From Porphyrobacter sp. (GTDB taxonomy: Bacteria; Pseudomonadota; Alphaproteobacteria; Sphingomonadales; Sphingomonadaceae), in assembly GCA_017744315.1 (NCBI GenBank), contig JAGIBN010000001.1, positions 372,001-436,000 of the forward strand: a stretch of DNA of 64,000 nucleotides. Reading direction: 5' to 3'. Below the pieces are notes generated by a model. It saw only the letters and a program-made list of their open reading frames with translations, searched no databases and was not told where the DNA came from. The position numbers and the translations under genes are program-made. Numbering within the stretch: the first letter of the stretch is position 1; each line of letters starts with the position of its first letter. Shown here one piece after another: positions 7,965-16,274 of the stretch.

Positions 7965-9854
7965 ATGTCGGTTAAATCATTAAATTCGGGTCGCGCCGAT
8001 CTGCTTATCCAAAGCATCACGGATTATGCGATCTACATGCTCGACCCTTCGGGGATCGTGAGCAGCTGGAATGCTGGGGCCGAACGGCTCAAGGGTTATC
8101 GCCCGTCCGAGATCATCGGGCGGCACTTCTCCCAGTTCTACACCGAGGAAGACCTCGCCCGCGGCATCCCTGCACGAGCCTTGAAGGCCGCGCTGGAAGA
8201 AGGACGTTTCGAAGCGGAGGGCTGGCGTCTCCGCAAGGACGGCTCGCGCTTCTGGGCCAACGTCGTCATCGATTCGATCCGCGACGAGGAAGGCCAGCAC
8301 GTCGGCTTCGCCAAGATCACCCGTGACTTGTCGGAACGCAGGGAAGCCGAAGAAGCGCTCCGCCAGAGCGAAGAGCGCTTTCGCATGTTGGTGCAGTCGG
8401 TCACCGACTACGCGATCTACATGCTCGATCCCACAGGTCGGGTGTCGAGCTGGAACGCCGGCGCCCAGCGCTTCAAGGGTTATCAGGAAAGCGAGATCAT
8501 CGGCGAACACTTCTCGCGCTTCTATCTTCTGGAGGATCGAGAAGCCGGCGTGCCTGATCGCGCGCTCCAGACCGCTGCGACCGAGGGGCGATTCGAAGCC
8601 GAAGGCTGGCGAGTGCGTAAGGACGGGTCGCGCTTCTGGGCTCACGTCGTAATCGACCCGATCCGCGACGGCGAAGGAACGCTGGTCGGCTTCACCAAGA
8701 TCACCCGCGACCTCACCGAGAGAAAGCGGGCGCAGGAAGCGCTCCAGAAAGCGCAGGAGCAGTTCTTCCAGGCGCAGAAGATGGAAGCCATCGGCAAGCT
8801 GACCGGCGGTGTCGCGCACGACTTCAACAATATTCTCGCCGCAATCCTGGGAAGCCTGAGCCTCGCCAAGCGGCGCCTGGCTGACGGCGTGGACATCAGC
8901 CGTTTCCTCGAAAACGCGATGCTCGCTGCCGAGCGCGGCGCGACCCTCAGTCAGCGGATGCTGGCCTTTGCGCGCAAACAAGAGCTTTCGCTCGAGCCGG
9001 TGGATCTCCAGGACGCTGTGCGCGGCATGGCCGAGATGTTGCAGCGGACGATCGGACCCGGAATCACCATCAGGACCGACTTCCCGCTCAAGCTGTCCGC
9101 AGCTCTGGCCGATCGCACGCAGCTCGAACTGGCGGTCATGAACCTGGTGGTCAACGCGCGCGACGCCATGCCCGAAGGGGGCGAGGTGATCATTTCTGCC
9201 GAGGAAGCGATTCTGCCCGATACCGTCGGAGCCTACGTGCGTCTCTCGGTCATCGATCAGGGCGAGGGCATGAACGCCGGCACTCTGGCTCGCGCGACGG
9301 AACCGTTCTTCACCACCAAGGGAGTGGGGAAGGGCACGGGTCTCGGCCTATCGATGGTCCAGGGCATGGTCGAACAGTGCGGCGGCCGGTTGCGCATTGA
9401 GAGCGTCCCGGGGAAGGGCACGACGGTCGAGATTCTCCTGCCGGCAGCGGAGCAGTCCGTCGCCACTGTTAACGTGTCGGTGCCCGAGCCGGAAAAACCC
9501 AGGTCAAACGGCGCTCTGCGAATCCTCGCTGTGGATGATGACGAAATCGTCCTGCTCAACACGGCAACGATGCTGACCGACATGGGCCATCAGGTGCTGC
9601 AGGCCGATTCCGGATCGAGTGCCTTGGTGGTTCTTGCCAGCGAAGATTTCGATCTGATGGTCACCGACTACGCGATGCCCAACATGAGCGGTGGCGAGCT
9701 GGTCGAGAAGGCACGTGAGATTCGGCCTGATCTCAAGGTGATCGTCGTATCCGGCTTCGCGGACCTTCCAGACGGCGAGGAACTTGACCTTCCAAGGCTG
9801 TCCAAGCCGTTTACAGAGGGCGAACTGGCGCGGACGATTTCGCAGATCGCCTGA
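7965..9854 (+). CDS. PAS-PAS hybrid sensor histidine kinase with receiver domain
   Basis: 629 residues, with no signal peptide or membrane helix, so cytoplasmic. There are two PAS/PAC units (about 10-125 and 140-255), both starting DYAIYMLDP and both containing GRFEAEGWR and RKDGSRFWA. A dimerisation/phosphoacceptor helix follows (GGVAHDFNNILAAI, His acceptor), then the ATPase domain (NLVVNARDAMPEGG, GEGMNAGTLARATEPFFTTK, GTGLGLSMVQGM). A C-terminal receiver has Asp-Asp at LAVDDDE, phosphoacceptor Asp in MVTDYAMP and Lys in LSKPF. The signal is unknown; PAS pairs of this type often sense redox, light or small ligands. No response-regulator gene is adjacent. Confidence 0.9.
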   Translation: MSVKSLNSGRADLLIQSITDYAIYMLDPSGIVSSWNAGAERLKGYRPSEIIGRHFSQFYTEEDLARGIPARALKAALEEGRFEAEGWRLRKDGSRFWANVVIDSIRDEEGQHVGFAKITRDLSERREAEEALRQSEERFRMLVQSVTDYAIYMLDPTGRVSSWNAGAQRFKGYQESEIIGEHFSRFYLLEDREAGVPDRALQTAATEGRFEAEGWRVRKDGSRFWAHVVIDPIRDGEGTLVGFTKITRDLTERKRAQEALQKAQEQFFQAQKMEAIGKLTGGVAHDFNNILAAILGSLSLAKRRLADGVDISRFLENAMLAAERGATLSQRMLAFARKQELSLEPVDLQDAVRGMAEMLQRTIGPGITIRTDFPLKLSAALADRTQLELAVMNLVVNARDAMPEGGEVIISAEEAILPDTVGAYVRLSVIDQGEGMNAGTLARATEPFFTTKGVGKGTGLGLSMVQGMVEQCGGRLRIESVPGKGTTVEILLPAAEQSVATVNVSVPEPEKPRSNGALRILAVDDDEIVLLNTATMLTDMGHQVLQADSGSSALVVLASEDFDLMVTDYAMPNMSGGELVEKAREIRPDLKVIVVSGFADLPDGEELDLPRLSKPFTEGELARTISQIA

Positions 9855-9924
9855 AAGCCCGGTTGTTTCTCCATAGTTATCAGGATCAAGTACAGCAGGC
9901 AGGCAGGTAGTTGCCCAGCATCGG

Positions 9925-9953
9925 TTGACTCGGGCGGACCCCCTTTCTAAAGG
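9925..9953 (+). promoter_or_regulatory. Promoter of the F0 ATP synthase cluster
   Basis: TTGACT (9925-9930), 17 bases, TAAAGG (9948-9953), then GGCGGCG. It lies 63 bases before atpI. It has the same form as the tRNA-Ala and tRNA-Tyr promoters in this window. Confidence 0.55.
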
Positions 9954-10016
9954 GGCGGCGCCCTCGGCGGGCAGGTCTTTGCCTGTGTCGGAAACTCCAA
10001 TCTAGCGGAGCCCAGC

Positions 10017-10334
10017 ATGAGCGACGAAACGCCCGAACGGGACCCCATCGGCGAGGACGCGCGGATCGACGCGCTCGGGGAGCGGCTTAAGGCTGCCCGT
10101 GAGCGAGAAGATCAACGCAACCGGCCGCAAGTGCAGGGCGCGGATCCAGGCTACAAGCTTGGCAATCGCGTACTGGCGGAATTGCTGGGGGGGATGCTCG
10201 GCGGTGCGGCAATTGGTTGGGTAATCGACCAGTTTGCCGGAACATCGCCTTGGGGTCTGTTGGTAATGCTGTTCCTCGGGACGGTCGTTGCCTTCAGGAA
10301 CATAATCCGGATTTCCAGCCGGCGTCCCGACTGA
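10017..10334 (+). CDS. atpI: ATP synthase assembly protein I (AtpI/AtpZ type)
   Basis: 105 residues. A charged N-terminal half is followed by two membrane helices, GGMLGGAAIGWVIDQFAG and WGLLVMLFLGTVVAFRNI, as in the short alphaproteobacterial AtpI/AtpZ proteins. These help assemble the c-ring or regulate ion supply to the synthase and are not catalytic. It is the first gene of the F0 cluster, 60 bases before atpB and behind the promoter at 9925-9953. Confidence 0.85.
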   Translation: MSDETPERDPIGEDARIDALGERLKAAREREDQRNRPQVQGADPGYKLGNRVLAELLGGMLGGAAIGWVIDQFAGTSPWGLLVMLFLGTVVAFRNIIRISSRRPD

Positions 10335-10394
10335 TCCTGCAATTGGGTCGGCCAGTGGGCGCCGCGTTCGCAATGTTAAGGGACACGTAGACAA

Positions 10395-11180
10395 GTGGCA
10401 GCCGAAGCCAAAGTCGATCCGATGCACCAGTTCACCATCGAGCCGCTGTTCGGCTCGGGGAACTGGGAGATTGCGGGCTACAACATTGCGTTCACCAACA
10501 GCGCTCTGTGGATGGCGATCTCCGCCGTCGCGCTGTGGATCTTCGTCGCTGGCGGCATGAAGCGCCAGCTGGTGCCCGGTCGCTGGCAGATGGCGGTTGA
10601 GACCTTCACCGGTTTCATCGACGACCTGCTCGCTGCGAACGTCGGCAAGGCCGGCAAGAAGTATGTTCCGTACATCTTCTCGCTGTTCATGTTCATCCTG
10701 TTCGCGAACATGCTCGGTCTGCTGCCGCTGGGTGTCGTCGGGCTGCACGCCTTCACGTTCACCAGCCACTTCACCGTGACTGGCATCCTCGCGATCCTAA
10801 GCTTCTCGATCGTGCTGATCGTCGGCTTCTGGCGCCATGGCCTGCACTTCTTCTCGCTGTTCGTGCCGCACGGCACGCCGATCTGGCTGCTGTGGCTGAT
10901 CCCGGTGATCGAGCTGATCTCGTTCCTGGTGCGCCCGTTCAGCCTCGGCCTGCGACTGTTCGTGGCGATGATGGCCGGGCACGTGCTGCTTGAAGTGCTG
11001 TCGAGCTTTGTGATCGACAGCACCAACGCCGGCGCCGGTTGGGGTGTATTCATCGGCGTCCCGAGTTTCATCCTGATGGTGGCGATCTGCGCACTCGAAG
11101 TGCTGGTCGCGGGCATTCAGGCTTACGTCTTCGCGTTGTTGACCTCGCTGTACATCAACGACGCCGAAAATCTTCACTGA
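10395..11180 (+). CDS. atpB: ATP synthase F0 subunit a
   Basis: 261 residues with about five or six membrane helices. The proton half-channel helices carry the essential Arg in RPFSLGLRLFVAMMAGH, and the C-terminal helix has LEVLVAGIQAYVFALLTS. It forms the stator side of the proton path next to the c-ring. The start is GTG at 10395; no better ATG is available before the conserved MHQFTIEPLF segment. Confidence 0.97.
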   Translation: MAAEAKVDPMHQFTIEPLFGSGNWEIAGYNIAFTNSALWMAISAVALWIFVAGGMKRQLVPGRWQMAVETFTGFIDDLLAANVGKAGKKYVPYIFSLFMFILFANMLGLLPLGVVGLHAFTFTSHFTVTGILAILSFSIVLIVGFWRHGLHFFSLFVPHGTPIWLLWLIPVIELISFLVRPFSLGLRLFVAMMAGHVLLEVLSSFVIDSTNAGAGWGVFIGVPSFILMVAICALEVLVAGIQAYVFALLTSLYINDAENLH

Positions 11181-11214
11181 GTGATTTCAACGAGTTTCGA
11201 AAAGGAGTTTTGAC

Positions 11215-11442
11215 ATGGACATGGAAGCAGCCAAGCTGGTCGGCGCCGGCCTCGCGGCAATCGGTGCGGGCATGGCCGCCATCGGTGTGGGTAACGTCTT
11301 CGGATCGTTCCTCGAAGGCGCTCTGCGCAACCCGGGCGCTGCCGACGGCCAGCAGGGCCGCCTGTTCATCGGTTTCGCCGCGGCGGAACTGCTGGGCCTG
11401 CTCGCGTTCGTCGTCTCGATGATCCTGATCTTCGTCGCCTGA
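11215..11442 (+). CDS. atpE: ATP synthase F0 subunit c
   Basis: 75 residues, two transmembrane hairpin helices. The first is the glycine-rich AAIGAGMAAIGVG, the polar loop is LRNPGA, and the second helix has the proton-carrying Glu in FAAAELLGLLAF. The length and the Glu are typical of alphaproteobacterial H+-type c subunits. AAAAGGAG lies just upstream of the ATG, a strong ribosome site as expected for the high copy number of this subunit. Confidence 0.97.
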   Translation: MDMEAAKLVGAGLAAIGAGMAAIGVGNVFGSFLEGALRNPGAADGQQGRLFIGFAAAELLGLLAFVVSMILIFVA

Positions 11443-11477
11443 CGATTTGACGACCTGACTGACTGCCGGAAACCCCG

Positions 11478-11972
11478 ATGCCACAGATAGCTCAACTTGC
11501 CGAAACCTACTCCAGCCAGGTCTTCTGGTTGCTGATCATCTTCGGCCTGGTGTTCTTCGTCGTGGGTCGGGGCATGGTGCCCAAGGTGATGGATACCGTC
11601 TCCCAGCGCGACCGGCAGATTTCGGACGACCTCGCCGCGGCGCAAGCCGCGCGCGATGCGGCCGACGAACAGGAAGCGGCCTGGCGCAAGCGCGAGAACG
11701 AAAATCGTGCTGAAGCCCAAGCCCTGGTCGCTCAGGCCAAGGCTGATGCCGCGGCCAAGACCGAGAAGAAGCTGGCGACTGCGCAGAAGAAGATCGACGC
11801 ACGGCTGGCCGAAGCTGAGGAGCGGATTTCCGCCGCTCGCAGCGCGGCTGGTGCGGAGATCGAAGCTGTCGCCAGCGAAGCGGCGCAAGACATCGTTACC
11901 CGTCTTGCCGGAGTGAAGGTCCCCAAGACCTCCGTTTCCGCCGCTGTGAAGAAGGCCCTTGCCAATGGCTAA
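11478..11972 (+). CDS. atpF2: ATP synthase F0 subunit b' (first b-type subunit)
   Basis: 164 residues: one N-terminal membrane helix (VFWLLIIFGLVFFVVGRGMVP) and a long Ala/Glu/Lys-rich coiled coil. It is one half of the peripheral stalk. Alphaproteobacteria and cyanobacteria carry two different b subunits, b' and b, in tandem, as seen here. The last codons overlap the start of the next b gene by 8 bases. Symbols for this gene vary between genomes (atpF', atpG, atpX). Confidence 0.93.
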   Translation: MPQIAQLAETYSSQVFWLLIIFGLVFFVVGRGMVPKVMDTVSQRDRQISDDLAAAQAARDAADEQEAAWRKRENENRAEAQALVAQAKADAAAKTEKKLATAQKKIDARLAEAEERISAARSAAGAEIEAVASEAAQDIVTRLAGVKVPKTSVSAAVKKALANG

Positions 11973-12528
11973 TCCCGCAGCCGAGCACCAACTCCAAGCC
12001 ACTGTCGAGCATGATGCCGGCGGGCATGGTGGTGAGCATGTCGAACCCGTGGCGTTCGGTTTTGTCGGCCCCGGTGCGTGGGTCAGCCTGGCGATGCTGG
12101 CGTTCATCGGCATCCTCATCTGGAAGGGCGTGCCCAAGCTGATCACCGGCGGGCTCGATGCCAAGATCGCGGCCATCCGCGAACAGCTCGACGAAGCCAA
12201 GAAGCTACGTGCCGAAGCCGAGGCTCTCCGCGGGGAATACGCCGCGAAGATCGCCAACGCCGAGAAGGACGCTGCGGCGATGATCGAGCATGCGAAGACC
12301 GAGTCCGAGGCGATCGTCGCCAAGGCCGAGGCCGACGCCAAGGCCGTGATCGCCCGTCGTGAGCGCATGGCCGAAGATAAGATCGCCGGTGCCGAGCGCG
12401 CTGCGGTCGACGAACTCCGCGCCAAGGCAGCCCTCGCGGCTACCGAAGCTGCGCGTGGGCTGATCGCCGCCAAGCATGACACCGACGCCGACCGCAAGCT
12501 GGTCGACGAGGCGATTTCCTCGCTCTGA
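11965..12528 (+). CDS. atpF: ATP synthase F0 subunit b
   Basis: 187 residues. A short acidic/His-rich N-terminus (VEHDAGGHGGEHVEP) precedes a membrane helix (WVSLAMLAFIGILIWKGVP) and a long coiled coil rich in Ala, Glu and Lys. It is the second half of the heterodimeric peripheral stalk. I place the start at ATG 11965 (MANPAAEHQ), which overlaps the b' stop. This is the last F0 gene; no F1 genes follow, and in alphaproteobacteria they sit in a separate operon. Confidence 0.94.
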   Translation: MANPAAEHQLQATVEHDAGGHGGEHVEPVAFGFVGPGAWVSLAMLAFIGILIWKGVPKLITGGLDAKIAAIREQLDEAKKLRAEAEALRGEYAAKIANAEKDAAAMIEHAKTESEAIVAKAEADAKAVIARRERMAEDKIAGAERAAVDELRAKAALAATEAARGLIAAKHDTDADRKLVDEAISSL

Positions 12529-12540
12529 TTTGATCGGATT

Positions 12541-12646
12541 TAGCCCTCTCCCGGTGGGAGAGGGAAGAGCGCCGAAGGCGCGGAGGGTGAGGGTTTCAGC
12601 GACCCGCATCACCCTCACCCAACCCTCTTCCTTGGGGAGAGGGCTC
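12541..12646. repeat. REP-like palindromic intergenic element
   Basis: Contains GCCCTCTCCCGGTGGGAGAG at its left and CCTTGGGGAGAGGGCT at its right. Between them are the short palindrome GCGCCGAAGGCGC and the complementary pair GGGTGAGGGT and CACCCTCACCC. Elements of this style occur between genes of many proteobacteria and may end transcription from both sides. It separates the convergent atpF and gloB. Confidence 0.7.
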
Positions 12647-12650
12647 TAAC

Positions 12651-13409
12651 TCAAAAGTTGTCCTTGGCCGCCCGCAGGCGGGCGAAGGTCTCGACCGGGT
12701 CGAGGCCGCCCCAACGATTGCGCATGTCTTCTCGATCCGCCCGCAGGAAGGGGTTGGTTGCCAGCTCCCGCGCCAATTGCGTCGGGACGGTCGGCTCCCC
12801 TCTGGCGCGGCGTTGGTCGATGTCTCGCGCATAGATCTGCAGTTCGACATTGTCTGGATCGGCGTGCAGCGCGAAGCGGGCGTTCGACTGAGTGTACTCG
12901 TGCGCGCAGTATAGCGCCGTCTGGGGTGGGAGAGCTTTCAGGCGCGAGAGGCTGGTCCAGAACTGCTGCGGCGTCCCCTCGAACATCCGCCCGCATCCGA
13001 GCGCGAAGAGTGAATCCCCGACGAAGGCCACACCTGCTTGCGGCAGGTGATACGCGATGTGGCCCATCGTGTGGCCCCCGACATCGATCACTTCGGCGTT
13101 CCATTCGCCGAGCTGAACGATGTCACCGTTGACCACCGACCTGTCCACTCCCTCGATCTTGGCCGCATCGCCCTTGGGTGCCACGACCATGCAGCTTGTA
13201 GCCGCCTTGATCGCAGCGTTGCCGCCGGCATGGTCGGGGTGCCAGTGGGTGTTCCAGATCTGTGTGATCCTCCAGCCTTTGGCGGCTGCCTCGCGCAAGT
13301 AGGCTTCGGCATCGGGCGTATCGATGCAGGCGGTCTCTCCGCTTTCCGGGTCGTGCAGCAGGAAGCCGTAGTTGTCGCTGAGGCAGGGGAATTGATGGAT
13401 TTCGAGCAT
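12651..13409 (-). CDS. gloB: Hydroxyacylglutathione hydrolase (glyoxalase II)
   Basis: 252 residues. The metallo-beta-lactamase motif THWHPDHAGG binds the two metals, with further ligands in GGHTMGHIAY (His), FVGDSLFALGCGRMFEG (Asp) and CAHEYTQSN (His). The C-terminal part has the glyoxalase II signature NPFLRAD. It hydrolyses S-lactoylglutathione to lactate and glutathione in methylglyoxal detoxification. ATG 13409 (MLEIHQFPCLSDNYGF) fits the family N-terminus; a GTG at 13418 is a less likely start. It is the last gene of a three-gene run with the VOC and GFA genes. Confidence 0.95.
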   Translation of the reverse strand: MLEIHQFPCLSDNYGFLLHDPESGETACIDTPDAEAYLREAAAKGWRITQIWNTHWHPDHAGGNAAIKAATSCMVVAPKGDAAKIEGVDRSVVNGDIVQLGEWNAEVIDVGGHTMGHIAYHLPQAGVAFVGDSLFALGCGRMFEGTPQQFWTSLSRLKALPPQTALYCAHEYTQSNARFALHADPDNVELQIYARDIDQRRARGEPTVPTQLARELATNPFLRADREDMRNRWGGLDPVETFARLRAAKDNF

Positions 13410-13414
13410 TGGTC

Positions 13415-13798
13415 TCACTTCAAATTCAATTGCCAGCTTACGCCGAACCGGTCGGCGAGCCAGGTGAACAAGCTGCTGAAGCCGTAATTGCCGATCGGCA
13501 TCATCACCCCGCCGCCTTCGCCCAGCGTTTCCGCCAGAGCCCGCAACTGAGCTTCATCGTCGCATTCGATAAAGGTGGAGGTGGAGGGGGTGAATGTGAA
13601 GGCGTGCACCGGCGGGCTGTCGTAGAGCATGATCTCCAGCCCGCCCACGCGGATCCTCGCCATCGCGATCTGTCCGGCCTGTGGGCCCTCTGCGTGCTCT
13701 TGCAGCAGCACTTCCTCGTAGTCGGGGAAGGCCTGGCGATAGAGGGCGAGGGCATTCTTCGCTTCGCCCTGGAACATCAGGAAGGGATTGGCTTTCAT
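13415..13798 (-). CDS. VOC-fold protein of the PhnB/YdcJ-like class
   Basis: 127 residues, a single vicinal-oxygen-chelate domain of the PhnB-like class: begins MKANPFLMFQGEAKNALALY and contains GPQAGQIAMARIRVGG, STFIECDDEAQLRALAETL and ends FGVSWQLNLK. Members look like half-glyoxalases, but their substrates are mostly unknown, and the methyltransferase name sometimes given to them is not well supported. Position between gloB and a glutathione-linked GFA protein suggests a role in electrophile or glutathione chemistry (inference). It overlaps the upstream GFA gene by 4 bases. Confidence 0.85.
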   Translation of the reverse strand: MKANPFLMFQGEAKNALALYRQAFPDYEEVLLQEHAEGPQAGQIAMARIRVGGLEIMLYDSPPVHAFTFTPSTSTFIECDDEAQLRALAETLGEGGGVMMPIGNYGFSSLFTWLADRFGVSWQLNLK

Positions 13799-14211
13799 CG
13801 GGTCTGTTCTCCGTCGCGGCCGCGGGCGAAGCCCGGCAGGGCTTCGGGCAGCGCCAGCCAGCGATGGCGGCTCTGTTCGTAGACCGAGCGGGCAGGGGCG
13901 GGAAAGTTCGGGTCGGCTATAGCGCCGACGGTTACTCCGGTGATCCCGGGATACTTGCTGGCGCGTCCATAAAGGGTGCTCCCGCAGGTCGGGCAGAAGC
14001 CGGTGGTGAAGCTGTTCCCCTCGTCCGTAGGGCGGGCGTACTCGCGGGCCTCTCCACCAACCGAAACGCTCGCGTCAGGAAAGTAGGCCATTACTCCGAA
14101 CGGAGAGCCGGTGCGCTTCTGACATTCGATGCAGTGGCACATCACCGTCATCGGCTCGGCGCTGTCATCGATCGTGGCGGTCAGGTTTCCGCACTGGCAG
14201 CTGGCTTCCAT
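13795..14211 (-). CDS. GFA/CENP-V family zinc protein
   Basis: 138 residues with the cysteine pattern of glutathione-dependent formaldehyde-activating enzyme relatives: CQCG near residue 6, CHCIEC near 25 and CPTCGS near 73. These residues hold two zinc ions in the fold. Family members bind glutathione-like thiols, but most are not proven formaldehyde-activating enzymes. It is the first gene of the minus-strand trio GFA-VOC-gloB, with 4-base overlaps that point to one transcript. Confidence 0.88.
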   Translation of the reverse strand: MEASCQCGNLTATIDDSAEPMTVMCHCIECQKRTGSPFGVMAYFPDASVSVGGEAREYARPTDEGNSFTTGFCPTCGSTLYGRASKYPGITGVTVGAIADPNFPAPARSVYEQSRHRWLALPEALPGFARGRDGEQTR

Positions 14212-14242
14212 CCCCTGAGTCTAGAAACCCCCGCCCAAATAG

Positions 14243-14280
14243 GAAAGGCCCGCCCGCTCAGGTGAGCGGACGGGCCCTTT
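14243..14280 (-). terminator. Terminator of rpsA, probably bidirectional
   Basis: A long G/C stem (GGCCCGCCCGCTCA with TGAGCGGACGGGCC, one mismatch) flanked by AAA and TTT. It sits between the stop of rpsA and the start of the GFA gene, both on the minus strand. Confidence 0.75.
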
Positions 14281-14303
14281 CGCTTTGGCTTATGCCGAGA
14301 AGC

Positions 14304-16007
14304 TTACTGCTTCTTCAGCGCTTCGCCGAGGATGTCGCCGAGCGAAGCGCCCGAGTCCGACGAGCCGTACTGTTCGACAGCCTGCTTCTCTTCGGCGATC
14401 TGGCGCGCCTTGACCGAGAAGTTCGGCTTCTTCGAACGGTCGAAGCCGATGACCATGGCATCGAGCTTCTGGCCGGTCTGGAAGCGATCCGGACGCTGCT
14501 CGTCACGGTCACGACCGAGGTCCGAACGCTTGATGAAGCCCGTCGCGCCATCGTCGCCGGCCTGCACTTCGAGGCCGCCATCGCGGACTTCGAGCACGGT
14601 CACGGTGACCACGTCGTTCTTCTTCAGGCCACCGCCGGAGCTGACGCCGCCGGCCGCCGGAGCGCCCTTTTCGAGCTGCTTCATGCCGAGGCTGATGCGC
14701 TCCTTCTCGACGTCGACGTCGAGAACGATCGCGTTGACCTGCTCACCCTTGCGGTGCAGCGCCAGCGCGTCTTCGCCCGAGATGCCCCAAGCGATGTCCG
14801 ACATGTGAACCATGCCGTCCACGTCGCCCGGAAGGCCGATGAACAGGCCGAACTCGGTGGCGTTCTTGACTTCGCCTTCGACGGTCGAACCGACCGGGTG
14901 CTTGTCGGCGAACTCTTCCCACGGATTGCCCTGCGCCTGCTTGAGGCCGAGCGAGATGCGGCGCTTGTCGGAATCGACTTCGAGCACGACAACTTCGACT
15001 TCCTGGCTGGTCGAGACGATCTTGCCCGGGTGGACGTTCTTCTTGGTCCAGCTCATTTCCGAAACGTGGACCAGGCCTTCGATGCCGGCCTCGAGCTCGA
15101 CGAACGCACCGTATTCGGTGATGTTCGTGACCACGCCCGAAACCTTGGCGCCGACCGGGTACTTGGCGGCAACGCCTTCCCACGGATCGCTCTCAAGCTG
15201 CTTCATGCCGAGGCTGATGCGCTGCGTGTCGGCGTTGATGCGGATGATCTGGACCTTCACGGTGTCGCCGATGGCGATCACTTCGCTCGGGTGGTTGACG
15301 CGCTTGTAGCTCATGTCGGTGACATGGAGCAGGCCGTCGATGCCGCCGAGGTCAACGAACGCACCGTAGTCGGTGATGTTCTTGACGACGCCTTCGATGA
15401 CTTGGCCTTCGCTCAGCTTGTCGATCAGCTCGCTGCGCTGTTCGGCGCGCGTTTCTTCGAGGACGGCGCGACGCGACACGACGATATTGCCGCGGCGACG
15501 GTCCATCTTCAGGATCTGGAAGGGCTGCGGCACGTCCATCAGCGGGGTGACGTCGCGCACGGGGCGGATGTCGACCTGCGAGCCGGGAAGGAACGCAACG
15601 GCGCCGTCGAGGTCGACGGTGAAGCCGCCCTTGACGCGGCCGAAGATGACGCCTTCGACGCGCTTGCCTTCACCGAATTCGTTTTCGAGCTTGTCCCAGG
15701 CGGCTTCGCGGCGTGCGCGGTCGCGCGACAGCATCGCTTCACCGTCGGCGTTCTCGACGCGGTCGACGTAAACTTCGACTTCGTCACCGACCTTGAGACC
15801 GTGCTCGCCTTCACCGCGGGCGAATTCGCGCAGGGCAACGCGGCCCTCGCTCTTCAGGCCCACGTCGATGACGGCCTTGTCGTTTTCGATGGCAGTGACG
15901 GTACCCTTGACGACGCGGCCTTCGAAACCGTCGTCGGCAACGCCGCCGAGCTGGTCGTCAAGCATCTTCGCGAAATCGTCGCGGGTGGGATTGGCAGAAG
16001 TAGCCAT
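14304..16007 (-). CDS. rpsA: 30S ribosomal protein S1
   Basis: 567 residues made of six S1/OB repeats, visible as recurring units such as FVDLGGIDGLLHVTDMSYKR and FVELEAGIEGLVHVSEMSW. S1 binds mRNA leaders and helps the 30S subunit start translation. The reading frame is open for 65 more codons upstream, but that part has no similarity to the family. ATG 16007 (MATSANPTRDDFAKML) is the natural start. Downstream of cmk, the usual order in proteobacteria. It appears to have its own promoter at 16174-16202 and a leader of about 160 bases. Confidence 0.97.
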   Translation of the reverse strand: MATSANPTRDDFAKMLDDQLGGVADDGFEGRVVKGTVTAIENDKAVIDVGLKSEGRVALREFARGEGEHGLKVGDEVEVYVDRVENADGEAMLSRDRARREAAWDKLENEFGEGKRVEGVIFGRVKGGFTVDLDGAVAFLPGSQVDIRPVRDVTPLMDVPQPFQILKMDRRRGNIVVSRRAVLEETRAEQRSELIDKLSEGQVIEGVVKNITDYGAFVDLGGIDGLLHVTDMSYKRVNHPSEVIAIGDTVKVQIIRINADTQRISLGMKQLESDPWEGVAAKYPVGAKVSGVVTNITEYGAFVELEAGIEGLVHVSEMSWTKKNVHPGKIVSTSQEVEVVVLEVDSDKRRISLGLKQAQGNPWEEFADKHPVGSTVEGEVKNATEFGLFIGLPGDVDGMVHMSDIAWGISGEDALALHRKGEQVNAIVLDVDVEKERISLGMKQLEKGAPAAGGVSSGGGLKKNDVVTVTVLEVRDGGLEVQAGDDGATGFIKRSDLGRDRDEQRPDRFQTGQKLDAMVIGFDRSKKPNFSVKARQIAEEKQAVEQYGSSDSGASLGDILGEALKKQ

Positions 16008-16173
16008 TAAAGGTTTAATCCTGTTTAGTTCTTTCCGGCCAGGCGGTTTTATCCGCCGGTCTTTCCTCCGCGCTTCGCACCATGCGAGGCCCGGGCCAAA
16101 AGGGCCGAACCGCCGTGAGGGCCGGATGCCGTCCACGGCGCCCTTCAAACCTTGCGGTTCTCCAGACCGGCGG

Positions 16174-16202
16174 CCCCTACGCCCATGAGGGGCGAAATGC
16201 AA
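16174..16202 (-). promoter_or_regulatory. Promoter of rpsA
   Basis: Minus strand TTGCAT (16202-16197), 17 bases, TAGGGG (16179-16174), then CCGCCGG. It lies in the 267-base gap between cmk and rpsA, which holds no other gene that I can see. The leader of about 160 bases is long enough for feedback control by S1, which is inference. Confidence 0.5.
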
Positions 16203-16274
16203 GAAAATTGGCGGATACGACGTGGTTTCGTCGCATTGCGAAGCCAGTCGATCCCGATGATTCAGCCGGGCAGG

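Noticed and set aside
14262..16010. A 582-codon plus-strand frame opposite rpsA
   Set aside because: It is a mirror of the six S1 repeats, which give it repeated Asp/Val/His-rich units. The S1 reading on the minus strand is certain.
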